Both the position numbers and the translations under genes were made by a program. This document shows positions 41,593 through 51,104 of a stretch of 64,000 nucleotides of DNA, piece by piece. Origin of the DNA: Terriglobia bacterium (GTDB taxonomy: Bacteria > Acidobacteriota > Terriglobia > Bryobacterales > Bryobacteraceae). The first letter of the stretch is position 1; every line of letters begins with the position of its first letter. The DNA lies in the NCBI GenBank assembly GCA_021324185.1, contig JAJPJN010000070.1, positions 1 to 64,000 on the forward strand. Reading direction: 5' to 3'. Under the pieces are notes generated by a model. It was given only the letters and a program-made list of their open reading frames with translations. It was not told where the DNA came from and searched no databases.

Positions 41593-42348
41593 GTGCCGGG
41601 TGCGAGCCTAATAAATTCCTATCTGAAAACAACTAGGGCGAAAGACCATCTCGAAAGCCTTCGTTTGGAAATCCAAAGCTATCGGGAGGGAAAGCCTTAT
41701 ACCATCTTGGGCGAAGATGATCCGTATGGATCTCGCTACCGCGTCAGCATCCAATTGAGCGAGGTTCCGGCTAAAATACCGCTCATCCTGGGCGATCTGG
41801 CCTATTGTCTGCGATCCGCCTTGGATCAGCTTGTGTTCTCCCTCGCCCAGTTGAACGTTGCTTATCCGGTTCAGACCGAGTTTCCCATTATCGATAGTTG
41901 GAACCACGCAAGCAGAAGGCGCTTCGCCCAACAAACCAAAGACGTTCCCGAACAGGCCCGATCCATCATCCAGTCTCTTCAACCGTACAACGCTCCTGAT
42001 CGTACCGCTATTAGATTGCACATGTTGTGGATATTGGAGAAGCTCTGTGTTATTGACAAGCATCGTCGTATTCCGACGCGCACCGTCGATGTTACCTTTG
42101 AAAACCTGCTTCCCGTTGCGTCCAGAGACTCGGTCACCATCGAACGCCTCGATAATCCCACAGTACTGAGCCTTCCTATTCAGTTCAAGAGTCAGATAAA
42201 ACTCAATCCAAGCCTCTCCCTCAAGGTAGTCTTTGGAGATAGCGTGGAAGGTGTCGCGTGTGGCTTCGAAGTCGTTGAGCACGTCTACCACTTCGTCACT
42301 GACCGCGTAATCCCAAGATTCGCGGGCTTCTTTCAACAGCAGATATGA
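41593..42348 (+). CDS. IS passenger protein of unknown function
   Basis: 251-residue soluble protein beginning with GTG at 41593, ten bases inside the left inverted repeat. No catalytic motif is recognised. The helical segment LGDLAYCLRSALDQLVFSLAQ near residue 75 resembles a widespread family of uncharacterised bacterial proteins that share a pattern of the type GDxxxNLRSALDH. The C-terminal half has beta-like segments. A long frame on the opposite strand (41608-42381) looks like a shadow. As part of a mobile element it might help transposition, modulate the host, or simply be cargo. Confidence 0.7.
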   Translation: MPGASLINSYLKTTRAKDHLESLRLEIQSYREGKPYTILGEDDPYGSRYRVSIQLSEVPAKIPLILGDLAYCLRSALDQLVFSLAQLNVAYPVQTEFPIIDSWNHASRRRFAQQTKDVPEQARSIIQSLQPYNAPDRTAIRLHMLWILEKLCVIDKHRRIPTRTVDVTFENLLPVASRDSVTIERLDNPTVLSLPIQFKSQIKLNPSLSLKVVFGDSVEGVACGFEVVEHVYHFVTDRVIPRFAGFFQQQI

Positions 42349-42482
42349 CGGTTCGTAGCAACTAGGATCGAATCCGAACACTTGCGCCTTTCCGGGAAAC
42401 CTGAGATGATTTCCCTAGGCACAGCTCTACTGTTAAGGCGATTCAGGTGCGGCGCTGCCACGCTGCGGCTGTTGAAGCCCCA

Positions 42483-42623
42483 ATGACAAAAAAAGAAAAT
42501 TCAAAGACCAAGGGCGAGGAAGGTGCGGCAAAGCCATTTACCCGCGAAGATTTTCAAGCCTTACTAAAGCGAGCAGCAGTCACCCCGAAGCCCGCACCGA
42601 AACCTGCTCCAAAATCTGCTTAA
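42483..42623 (+). CDS. Small basic IS-encoded protein, unknown
   Basis: 46-codon frame coding a protein that begins MTKKENSKTKGEEGAAKPFT, continues REDFQALLKRA and ends in a Pro/Lys/Ala repeat (TPKPAPKPAPKSA). The composition, a charged lysine-rich start followed by a short amphipathic helix and a PKPA tail, looks like a real small protein rather than noise. It is convergent with the transposase gene and overlaps its last 44 bases. No ribosome binding site is obvious. Confidence 0.45.
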   Translation: MTKKENSKTKGEEGAAKPFTREDFQALLKRAAVTPKPAPKPAPKSA

Positions 42624-43527
42624 ACATCGGACGTGGAACGTTCCGACGATTGTAGCGGAAAGCGTACTCATCCAAGTATGTCTGCAAATATCTCTGACTA
42701 ACTGCGTGATGCGTACCGCCGATCCCGCGTTTAATTAAACTCCAGAATCCCTCGACACAGTTCGTGTGGACGTTCCCCATCACATACACTTTTGAACTGT
42801 GATGAATCCGGTAATGCTGATAACCAGCATTGCGTGTCGAATCATCGCTGCGTCGCAGTCCTTTGATGCCGTCGTAGCCACGATGCTCGTCAGAATAGAT
42901 TGTGCTCTCAGGCAGAACGTGTTCGCGCACGACGCCGAGAAGAGTAGCGCTACCGACCGTATCAACGGTCTTTGCGACAACTCGGCCCTTGCGCTCAACT
43001 ACGCCAACGATCGGCATCTTCTTTGTATCGCCGCGCAGCGGGCGCCCGCGTTGACCCTTGCGAACGCCGCCGTAGTACGTCTCGTCAATCTCCACCGCTT
43101 CTCCCTCCAGTTGCAGATCCTCAGACATCAACGTGCGAATCTGTTTAAACATGCGCCACGCCGTTTTGTACGTCACGCCAGTTTCGCGCTGGATCTGCTT
43201 TGCGGAGATGCCGCACTTCGTTGAACCCATCTGAAACATGGCATGAAACCAAAGTCTCAGGGGTGTAGATGACTTTTCGAATATTGTCCCGGCAAGCGGT
43301 GAAATCTGAGTACCGCAGTGATCGCAACTATAGACCTTCCGGCCCGCAATTCGGTAATGCTTGCGGTCGACCTTGCATTTCTCGCAGGTCGTGACATGGC
43401 CGGGGAATCGCTGTTCCATGATGGCGTCCAGGCAGGCGTCATCATTCGGGAAATCGCGGTTGAAATCATCAACCGTATACTTTTGTGCTTTGTTTAGAAC
43501 GTTGTTCCTGCCTTGAACGTCGCCCAT
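42580..43527 (-). CDS. IS1595 family transposase (ISXO2-like)
   Basis: Transposase of 315 residues from the ATG at 43527. The N-terminal zinc ribbon has two CxxC pairs (CEKCKVD; CDHCGTQ) and precedes a helix-turn-helix-like segment (SAKQIQRETGVTYKTAWRMF). The DDE-fold ISXO2 domain shows EIDETYYGGV, IYSDEHRGYDGI and the C-terminal NCVEGFWSLIKRGI, in line with the DDN(E)K-type acidic motif of this family. An alternative ATG at 43545 lies inside the right inverted repeat, with AGGAG directly abutting it. No frameshift or stop is seen, so the enzyme is probably active. Confidence 0.93.
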   Translation of the reverse strand: MGDVQGRNNVLNKAQKYTVDDFNRDFPNDDACLDAIMEQRFPGHVTTCEKCKVDRKHYRIAGRKVYSCDHCGTQISPLAGTIFEKSSTPLRLWFHAMFQMGSTKCGISAKQIQRETGVTYKTAWRMFKQIRTLMSEDLQLEGEAVEIDETYYGGVRKGQRGRPLRGDTKKMPIVGVVERKGRVVAKTVDTVGSATLLGVVREHVLPESTIYSDEHRGYDGIKGLRRSDDSTRNAGYQHYRIHHSSKVYVMGNVHTNCVEGFWSLIKRGIGGTHHAVSQRYLQTYLDEYAFRYNRRNVPRPMFKQILEQVSVRASG

Positions 43528-43536
43528 ATCCAGATT

Positions 43537-43574
43537 GTGCCACATCTCCTACGTGACGTCAAGGGATAATTCCC
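43537..43574 (-). repeat. Right terminal inverted repeat of the IS
   Basis: Read inwards on the minus strand it begins GGGAATTATCCC and carries the TCACGTA block found in the left end. It includes the extreme 5-prime region before the transposase start. Confidence 0.9.
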
Positions 43575-43582
43575 ATAGCCTT
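43575..43582. repeat. Right target-site duplication of the IS
   Basis: Exact copy of ATAGCCTT found at 41538-41545. Removing the element and one copy restores a continuous sequence between lexA and the response regulator gene. Confidence 0.92.
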
Positions 43583-43683
43583 TGCTACCTGCCGTTCCCA
43601 AGCGTTCGTGTAATTACGCGCGAGCGTGAAAATCCCGACACATGCTCAGGAAGCTGGCGTCTAGTTTTCAGGTCGCTTCATAA

Positions 43684-44109
43684 ATGGGTCGTGAAGTTCT
43701 ACTCTACGTTGAAGATGAGGATGCTGCGGCCTTTCTGCTTGAAACCGCAATCAAAGAGGCCCAAATCGATCTCGAATTACGGCGCGTATCCGATGGCGAG
43801 CAGGCGCTTGCTTATCTCAACCATTCAGACGGCTACGAAAGGGCCCCTGACCCCAATCTGATTCTGCTGGATCTGAACCTGCCGAAGAAAAACGGTTTCC
43901 AGGTGTTGAAGGAACTGCATCAGGCTGACGGGTTGCGGAACATTCCCGTGATCGTTTTTACTTCTTCAGCCTTGCCACGCGATCGAAAGGATTCAATGGC
44001 GTTAGGCGCGCGTGATTTCATCACCAAACCGCAATCGTTCGATGAGCTTGTGAACGCGCTGCGTTCTGCGTTTAACCGCTACATGGGCCACAGCACGGCC
44101 AGCGCGTGA
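43684..44109 (+). CDS. Single-domain response regulator (CheY/Rcp1-like)
   Basis: 141-residue receiver domain without an output domain. Acidic pocket residues are in LLYVEDEDAAAF, the phosphoacceptor Asp in NLILLDLNLPKKNGF near residue 64, and the conserved Lys in DFITKPQSFDEL. The loop after the phosphorylation site (LNLPKKNGFQVL) is typical of Rcp1-type regulators that partner phytochrome-like or hybrid kinases. No kinase is adjacent. Its upstream region is the 101 bp between the IS target duplication and the ATG. Confidence 0.94.
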   Translation: MGREVLLYVEDEDAAAFLLETAIKEAQIDLELRRVSDGEQALAYLNHSDGYERAPDPNLILLDLNLPKKNGFQVLKELHQADGLRNIPVIVFTSSALPRDRKDSMALGARDFITKPQSFDELVNALRSAFNRYMGHSTASA

Positions 44110-44145
44110 ACGCCGCGGGCTCCCCTATCTAGTTCAAATCCATCT

Positions 44146-44391
44146 CTAATTCAGATCCATGCCGCACATGCCGCCCTGGCACATGCCGGAACCGCACATT
44201 CCGTTCCCACATTCTGAAAGCGATTCCGATCTCGCCGCTGATGCCGAATGCGCGGCGAATCTCGAATACTGCGTCGTCAGGTGGTTCTGCCCGCAGGAAG
44301 GACAGCGAATAGCATTCGCATCTGCGGTCCGGCGTACGAGCTGCTCAAATTTTGTGCCGCAATCGTCACACGAATACTCGAAAATAGGCAT
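44146..44391 (-). CDS. FmdB-family zinc-ribbon protein with Cys/Met-rich tail
   Basis: 81-residue protein that starts with the FmdB/CxxC signature [20 protein letters not shown] and a second CPSCG pair, together a likely zinc ribbon. The last 25 residues contain a repeated Gly-Met-Cys pattern ([19 protein letters not shown]), which could bind soft metals such as copper or more zinc. The gene is convergent with the preceding regulator gene and divergent from the MsrB gene. The function is unknown; it might regulate or protect a metal-dependent step. Confidence 0.85.
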   Translation of the reverse strand: MPIFEYSCDDCGTKFEQLVRRTADANAIRCPSCGQNHLTTQYSRFAAHSASAARSESLSECGNGMCGSGMCQGGMCGMDLN

Positions 44392-44469
44392 ACCTTTAGC
44401 TTACCGGCCCGCGCAGCGGCGGTGCTTTTTCGGACTGTGCGGCGATTCGCGATTCCTTACCATAGAAGT

Positions 44470-45012
44470 ATGCGGCGCAGAGAATTCCTCAGCAATGGCC
44501 TGTTCGCAGGCGGAGCAGCGGTTTTGGCCGCAGTTGCGGCCGGGCGCGCATATGCCAGAAAAGGTTTTGTGAAAATCGTGGAGTTTACGAACGATGGCCA
44601 GCGAAAAGGAGTGATGGAGGTGGAAAAAGTGCAGAAGACCGACGCCGAGTGGAAGAAGCAGCTCTCACCCGAGCAGTACGAAGTGACGCGCCATGGAGGC
44701 ACGGAGCGCGCCTTCACCGGCAAATACTGGAACAATCATGAGCGCGGTATCTACCGCTGCATCTGCTGCGGAAATGCACTTTTCTCTTCCGATACGAAGT
44801 TCGACTCGGGAACAGGCTGGCCTAGCTTTTGGGCGCCGATTGCAAAAGAGAACGTCACCAACCGCATCGATATCTCATTGGGAATGGAGCGTACCGAGGT
44901 CCTTTGTTCGAAATGCGACGCTCACCTCGGGCACGTCTTTGAAGATGGCCCGCCGCCCACCGGGCTGCGCTACTGCATGAATTCCGCCGCGCTCGATTTC
45001 ATCAAGAGTTAA
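44470..45012 (+). CDS. msrB: Peptide-methionine (R)-S-oxide reductase MsrB, probably exported
   Basis: 180-residue enzyme that reduces methionine-R-sulfoxide in proteins. The core shows the zinc-binding CxxC pairs (CICCGNA; CSKCDAH) and [11 protein letters not shown]. The catalytic segment is [13 protein letters not shown], with Cys in place of selenocysteine. The N-terminus ([20 protein letters not shown]) is a twin-arginine-like export signal, so the enzyme probably acts in the periplasm. The ATG at 44470 was chosen since the long upstream frame has no family similarity. The next gene starts 11 bp later. Confidence 0.94.
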   Translation: MRRREFLSNGLFAGGAAVLAAVAAGRAYARKGFVKIVEFTNDGQRKGVMEVEKVQKTDAEWKKQLSPEQYEVTRHGGTERAFTGKYWNNHERGIYRCICCGNALFSSDTKFDSGTGWPSFWAPIAKENVTNRIDISLGMERTEVLCSKCDAHLGHVFEDGPPPTGLRYCMNSAALDFIKS

Positions 45013-45023
45013 ATACCGCTATT

Positions 45024-46842
<1,819 letters not shown>

Positions 46843-46992
46843 GCGAAGCAAAGCGCTTCTAACTCAGGAGAAATGACGCAGAGAAAGCATGTCTTCGATT
46901 CTCCTTTTCCGCAGGGTGATGCGCCGCCGCCCATGAATACAGCGGCTGTTTCGACGTTATTCCATAAGATCCGGCGGGACGCCGTTCAGAAC

Positions 46993-47011
46993 TAGCGTTG
47001 AAAAAACGCTA
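46993..47011 (+). promoter_or_regulatory. Palindrome upstream of the vapBC-like pair
   Basis: TAGCGTT (46993-46999) and AACGCTA (47005-47011) form a perfect 7-bp inverted repeat with a 5-nt spacer. It ends 23 bases before the antitoxin ATG at 47035. Toxin-antitoxin complexes of this kind usually repress their own promoter through such repeats, so it is a plausible operator. Confidence 0.5.
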
Positions 47012-47034
47012 CGATCATAAACCAGAGCTGCGCT

Positions 47035-47271
47035 ATGACAGTCACCATCCGGTTATCTGATAAACAGGCCGCCGCCCTCGAAGCGAAAGCCGGCGCAGAA
47101 GGGCTGACAATCGAGCAATGGATTCAGAAACTTGCCGAAACGGTTAGCAAGCCGCAGCGCGAAACACGTACGGGTGCCGACCTCATCGCCGCTCTACAAG
47201 CCTCCCCCTACCGCGATGTTGATATTGAGCCGGAGCGTTACCGCGCTCCTGTGCGCGATGCGTCGCTCTAA
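47035..47271 (+). CDS. VapB-like antitoxin
   Basis: 78-residue protein with a ribbon-helix-helix-like N-terminus (MTVTIRLSDKQAAALEAKA, then EGLTIEQWIQKLAE) and an unstructured C-terminal tail that would bind the toxin. The stop overlaps the toxin start by one base (TAATG). It should neutralise the PIN-domain toxin encoded next and repress the operon. It remains intact although the toxin frame is broken. Confidence 0.82.
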   Translation: MTVTIRLSDKQAAALEAKAGAEGLTIEQWIQKLAETVSKPQRETRTGADLIAALQASPYRDVDIEPERYRAPVRDASL

Positions 47272-47698
47272 TGCCCTGGCTCCTTGACACAAATATTTTG
47301 TCCGAAATCCCCCGCCCGAAGCCCGAGCCGAGGGTTCTGGCCTTCATTGCGGCGCGTGCGCTCCATGAGCTTTATATCAGCGCCGTGACCCTCGCAGAGC
47401 TTCGTTTCGGTATCGAGCGTCTGGATGAGGCGCGCGCCGCGGCGGATTGAGCGACTGGCTTACGCACACTGTACGACCCATGTTCAATCAGGGGGTCTTG
47501 CCGGTAACGGAGGACATCTTATTTCGCTGGCGAGTTTTGATGGAAGGCCGCAAAGGTGGGCATACCTACTTGCAGCCGGATTTACTTATTGCCGCGACCG
47601 CACTTCACCACTGCTTTACAGTTGTTACCCGCGATCGAGACGACTTCGATAAAGCAGGGGTAACCGCCATCAATCCATGGGAAGAGCCGGCCACATAA
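47271..47698 (+). pseudogene. VapC-like PIN-domain toxin, frameshifted
   Basis: PIN-domain ribonuclease in two frames. From ATG 47271 the first frame gives MPWLLDTNILSEIPRPKPEP and later LYISAVTLAELRFGIERLDE, then stops at a TGA (47447-47449 region) after 58 residues. The rest continues in another frame from about 47447: SDWLTHTVRPMF, then QPDLLIAATALHHCFTVVTRD, to 47698. One missing base near 47444-47447 explains the break. All expected acidic residues (D of LLDTN, E of LAELRFG, D of QPDLL, D of TRDRDDF) are present across both parts. It is either an inactivated toxin or a sequencing error. Confidence 0.88.
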
Positions 47699-47909
47699 CA
47701 TCGCCCACCGTCTGCGTTGCCTGAATGTTGGATTCGTACCAGCCCAACATTGTGGAGCCGGTAAGGCGTCGGTGACATCGATGCTGCCGTGAACGGATGC
47801 CTCTGACCAGAACGGCGAGTTTCGGTTTGCTGTTGCTCGTTATCGTGTCAAACGGATGTGAAAGCGGAACTCATTTCATCGTTTTGCAAAATAGAAGGAA
47901 AGGAGAGCC

Positions 47910-48401
47910 GTGGGCGCCTATCTGCAACAGTACGGCACGGAAGAGGAGCGCCGTGGCCGCGTCATCAAATGGATCGTCATCAGTTGCATCGCGGTTGCAA
48001 TTATCGCTTTCGCCGCCTACCTGATCTTCCATAACTACCCGGAAGAGCGGGTGGCCAAGCATTTCCTCGCGGACGTGAATAGCCACAACTATCAGGCTGC
48101 ATACCGCGACTGGGGCTGTACCACCCAGCATCCTTGTCCCAGCTACGATTACTCCCGCTTTCTGCAGGACTGGGGTCCGAACAAGAACATCACCTCGCCC
48201 TGGCGTATTCAGTCCACCGATAGCTGTAAATCATTCTTGACTGTCAATGTGCAGGCGCAAGGTTCCGAACTCCAATCGCTCGCCGTCCAGCGCAGCGATC
48301 ACTCACTCAGCTTTGCTCCGGCGCCCGAATGCCAGGAAAAGCAATGGCGTTGGAAGCAATTCTTCCAGCGGATCTTCGGCGGCGGCAGCTCTTCCTCCTA
48401 G
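47910..48401 (+). CDS. Single-pass membrane protein of unknown function
   Basis: 163-residue protein with a short cytoplasmic N-terminus (MGAYLQQYGTEEERRGRVIK), one transmembrane helix at about residues 21-42 and a periplasmic-looking domain with four Cys (GCTTQHPCPSYD; DSCKSF; PECQEK) that may form disulfides. No family is recognised. The start is GTG at 47910, with AAAGGAGAG just upstream. The gene precedes galU by 42 bp. Confidence 0.75.
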   Translation: MGAYLQQYGTEEERRGRVIKWIVISCIAVAIIAFAAYLIFHNYPEERVAKHFLADVNSHNYQAAYRDWGCTTQHPCPSYDYSRFLQDWGPNKNITSPWRIQSTDSCKSFLTVNVQAQGSELQSLAVQRSDHSLSFAPAPECQEKQWRWKQFFQRIFGGGSSSS

Positions 48402-48443
48402 CGTGCCGGGACTTCTCAGTTCATCTCCTACAATGGCCATTGA

Positions 48444-49328
48444 ATGATTGCACGGGTGCGTAAAGCCGTTTTCCCGGCCGCCGGTTTAGGCACGCGATTT
48501 CTGCCGGCGACGAAGGCACAACCGAAAGAGATGCTGCCTCTGGTAGACAAGCCGCTGATTCAATACGGCGTCGAAGAGGCCATGCACTCCGGCATACAGA
48601 ACATCATCATCGTGACCGGCCGCGGAAAATCTTCCATCGAAGATCACTTTGATGTCAGCTTTGAGCTGGAGCACCTGCTCGAATCCAAAAGCAAAGGCGA
48701 GATGTTGTCGATGGTCCGGAGTATTTCGGACATGATCGACGTCTCTTATGTGCGCCAGAAGGAGGCGCTCGGGCTCGGCCATGCTGTGCTGCGCGCCAAA
48801 GAACTGGTCGGCGCTGAACCGTTTGCTGTCGTGCTCTCAGATGACATCATTGCTTCGGAGGTGCCCTGCATCCGGCAGTTGCTCGATGTCTATGAATATT
48901 ACGGCGCTTCCGTGCTGGCGCTGATGGAAGTGCCGGCAGATCAGATCTCCGCCTACGGCGTGGTCGATGCCGAAATGGTTTCCGATAACGGCCGGGAAAA
49001 CCGCTTATACCGCATACGCAATATGGTCGAAAAACCCAAGGCGGCGGACGCACCTTCAAATCTCGCCATCATTGGCCGCTATATTTTGACGCCCGAAATT
49101 TTTCAGTCCATCGAGTCCATTGAACCCGGCAGCGGCGGCGAGATACAACTCACCGATGCGCTCAAACACATGTTGCGGAATCGTCCCATTTACGGCTTGA
49201 AGTTCGAAGGCAAGCGCTACGACGCCGGCGACAAGCTTGGGTTTCTGAAGGCCACGGTGGAATTCGCGCTCAATCGCCACGATCTCGGCCAGCCGTTCCG
49301 CGAATATCTGAAGACTTTGTGCGTTTAG
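48444..49328 (+). CDS. galU: UTP-glucose-1-phosphate uridylyltransferase GalU
   Basis: 294-residue nucleotidyltransferase making UDP-glucose for LPS, capsule and glycan synthesis. The signature nucleotide-binding loop KAVFPAAGLGTRFLPATKAQ is at the N-terminus, followed by PKEMLPLVDKPLIQYGVEEA and the later VVLSDDII metal-binding pair. The Lys in VEKPKAADAPS is a conserved substrate contact. The stop overlaps the next GTG by 10 nt. Confidence 0.97.
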   Translation: MIARVRKAVFPAAGLGTRFLPATKAQPKEMLPLVDKPLIQYGVEEAMHSGIQNIIIVTGRGKSSIEDHFDVSFELEHLLESKSKGEMLSMVRSISDMIDVSYVRQKEALGLGHAVLRAKELVGAEPFAVVLSDDIIASEVPCIRQLLDVYEYYGASVLALMEVPADQISAYGVVDAEMVSDNGRENRLYRIRNMVEKPKAADAPSNLAIIGRYILTPEIFQSIESIEPGSGGEIQLTDALKHMLRNRPIYGLKFEGKRYDAGDKLGFLKATVEFALNRHDLGQPFREYLKTLCV

Positions 49329-50293
49329 TTCTGCCAGCCGTTCCGGCCTGTGCGTTAGCCGCGGCAGTGTTTCTGTGCAGTGCGCAAACAGCCATACCGC
49401 CCAGCTATGGCCAGCCGGCTACGCCGCGCATCGTGCTCTATGTCCAGTCCGCGTTGCAGCAGGGGGATCTGGCGCAGGCGGCGGCGCTGGTCGGCCAATA
49501 CCGCCGGTTGAACGGCGATACGCCTGAGGCGCTCGAGGCTTTATCGTGGCTCGCGCGCGGCCAGCTCGCTGCCGGACATCTGCAGGAGGCGGAAAACGAA
49601 GCCGCCGAAATTGAGCGCAGTGCAACCGCCGCCTTGGCGACCAGGAGCCTCGATCGCGAACCGCATCTGCCAATTGCGCTCGGCGCGGCGTATGAAGTCG
49701 AAGCCGAAATCCTGAACGCTGAGCACAAAAAATCCGAGGCCGTCCAACTGATCGAAAACCAGATGCACCGCTGGCGCGGTACATCGCTTGTCGTCCGGCT
49801 GCAAAAAGATCTGAATCTCCTTACGCTCGAAGGCAAGCCTATGCCGCCGCTCCGTGAAACGCAATGGATCGGCGCAAAACCCGCGCCTTTGGCCGGATTG
49901 CACGGAAAAGTTTTGCTGCTCTTCTTTTGGGCTCACTGGTGTGCCGACTGCAAAGCGGACGCGCCCATCATCGCGAAACTGGCGCAGGAGTTTGGCTCCA
50001 AGGGCCTGGCCGTCGTCATGCCCACCCGGTTATATGGATACACCGCTGAGGAGGAGCATGCGCCGCCCTCCGTCGAAATGCCTTTCGTTGAAAAAGTTTT
50101 CCTGCACTACTATGCGGCGATTCCAAACTCAGGCGTGCCGCTGGATTCCGGCAATTTCGATCGTTTCGGAGTGAGCACAACTCCCACCATCGTTCTGGTC
50201 GACCGCCATGGCATCGTGCGGCTCTACCATCCCGGCGCAATGGAAGAAAAACCGCTGCGTTCCGCCATTGAGCATCTGCTGATCACGCGATAA
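49319..50293 (+). CDS. Exported thioredoxin-fold protein (TlpA/ResA-like) with helical N-terminal domain
   Basis: 324-residue protein with a signal peptide (PAVPACALAAAVFLCSAQT). A helical TPR-like region covers about residues 40-170 (DLAQAAALVGQYRRL; LQEAENEAAEIERS). The C-terminal thioredoxin domain has the redox pair in FFWAHWCADCKADAP and a cis-Pro segment FGVSTTPTIVLVD. It probably handles disulfide exchange in the periplasm. The start is GTG at 49319, 10 nt inside galU. It is followed 7 bp later by a small exported protein. Confidence 0.9.
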   Translation: MRLVLPAVPACALAAAVFLCSAQTAIPPSYGQPATPRIVLYVQSALQQGDLAQAAALVGQYRRLNGDTPEALEALSWLARGQLAAGHLQEAENEAAEIERSATAALATRSLDREPHLPIALGAAYEVEAEILNAEHKKSEAVQLIENQMHRWRGTSLVVRLQKDLNLLTLEGKPMPPLRETQWIGAKPAPLAGLHGKVLLLFFWAHWCADCKADAPIIAKLAQEFGSKGLAVVMPTRLYGYTAEEEHAPPSVEMPFVEKVFLHYYAAIPNSGVPLDSGNFDRFGVSTTPTIVLVDRHGIVRLYHPGAMEEKPLRSAIEHLLITR

Positions 50294-50300
50294 TGCCAAC

Positions 50301-50714
50301 ATGAAGCTGTTTCCTGTGCTGCCGGCGCTTGCCGTCGCCAGTGGCATCCTGCTGGCGAGCACGCCGCAAACAACCATTACGGTCGAAGTGAAAAATCAGT
50401 TCGATAAACCCGTCGAAAACGCCGCCGTTATTCTCGATTTCCTCGGTTCGCACCAGATAACGAAATTAGGCAAGCGGAAGCCGATTCACTGGGAAGTGCG
50501 CACAAACCTCGAGGGAGTCGCACATTTTCCGCCAGTCCCTCAGGGCACTGTGCAGTTGCAGGTGATCACGAAACAGTATCAGACCTACGGGCAGAAAATC
50601 GACGTCGATACCGAAGAGAAGAAGGTTGAAATCAAGCTCAATCCGCCGCAGAAGCAATACAGCGCGCATCCGCCGCTGAAGCCGCCGGACCAGCATGCTC
50701 CTGACCGGCAATAG
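50301..50714 (+). CDS. Exported protein with carboxypeptidase-regulatory-like (Ig-type) domain
   Basis: 137-residue protein with a signal peptide (LFPVLPALAVASGILLAST) and one beta-sandwich module of the CarboxypepD_reg kind: ITVEVKNQFDKPVENAAVIL, a central stretch and TVQLQVITKQYQTYGQKIDV. The C-terminus is Pro/Lys-rich and disordered. Such modules often act in binding or as linkers. It ends directly at the convergent ridA gene. Confidence 0.78.
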   Translation: MKLFPVLPALAVASGILLASTPQTTITVEVKNQFDKPVENAAVILDFLGSHQITKLGKRKPIHWEVRTNLEGVAHFPPVPQGTVQLQVITKQYQTYGQKIDVDTEEKKVEIKLNPPQKQYSAHPPLKPPDQHAPDRQ

Positions 50715-51104
50715 CTACTGTTTCGAAGAATCAATCGCGATCGCTTCTATCTCCACCTGAACGTCTCGCGGCAGGCGCGCGACTTCCACCGTGGAGCGCG
50801 CCGGCGGGTGGTCGCCGAAATATTTCGCGTATGTCTCGTTCATGCGCGAGAAGTTGTTCATGTCCTTCAGAAACACAGTCGTTTTGACTACGTCTCGAAG
50901 CGTCAGGCCGGCAGATTCCAAAACCGCCTGCAGGTTTTCGATGACGCGCGCGGTCTGCTCTTCGATACCGCCTGTCACAAGCTGCATCGTTTTCGGATCC
51001 AGCGGAATCTGGCCGCTGAGAAAGACAAACCCGTTCTGACGTACCGCGGTTGAATAGGGACCGGCCGCCTTCGGAGCGTTCGGCGAAGTGATGATTTCTT
51101 TCAT
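50715..51104 (-). CDS. ridA: RidA family reactive intermediate deaminase
   Basis: 129-residue protein of the YjgF/RidA family, which hydrolyses reactive enamine/imine intermediates made by PLP enzymes. The family pattern is clear: [30 protein letters not shown] and the C-terminal arginine segment [20 protein letters not shown], with the catalytic-site Arg. The ATG at 51104 overlaps the pyrD stop as ATGA. The neighbouring PLP-dependent decarboxylase upstream in the same direction makes a detoxifying role plausible. Confidence 0.95.
   Translation of the reverse strand: MKEIITSPNAPKAAGPYSTAVRQNGFVFLSGQIPLDPKTMQLVTGGIEEQTARVIENLQAVLESAGLTLRDVVKTTVFLKDMNNFSRMNETYAKYFGDHPPARSTVEVARLPRDVQVEIEAIAIDSSKQ

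Larger units (their letters stand above)
41546..43574 (-). mobile_element. IS1595-like insertion sequence with passenger gene (2029 bp)
   Basis: Complete element with imperfect terminal inverted repeats of about 38 bp (41546-41583 and 43537-43574; 27 of 38 positions identical). The ends are GGTAATTATCCC on the left and GGGAATTATCCC on the right, read inwards, and the flanks carry an exact 8-bp duplication. It holds a transposase gene on the minus strand, a 251-codon passenger gene on the plus strand next to the left end, and a small 46-codon frame overlapping the 3-prime end of the transposase gene. The element looks intact and recent. It sits between lexA and the response regulator gene at 43684. 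Confidence 0.93.

Noticed and set aside
41608-42381. Long minus-strand frame of 257 codons inside the IS
   Set aside because: It lies opposite the passenger frame at 41593-42348. The plus-strand product has protein-like helical segments of a known uncharacterised type, while this one shows no family pattern.
47797-48024. Plus-strand frame starting like a lipoprotein signal
   Set aside because: It overlaps the better-supported gene at 47910, which has a good ribosome binding site and a protein-like sequence; the rest of this frame is low-complexity Ser/Ala.
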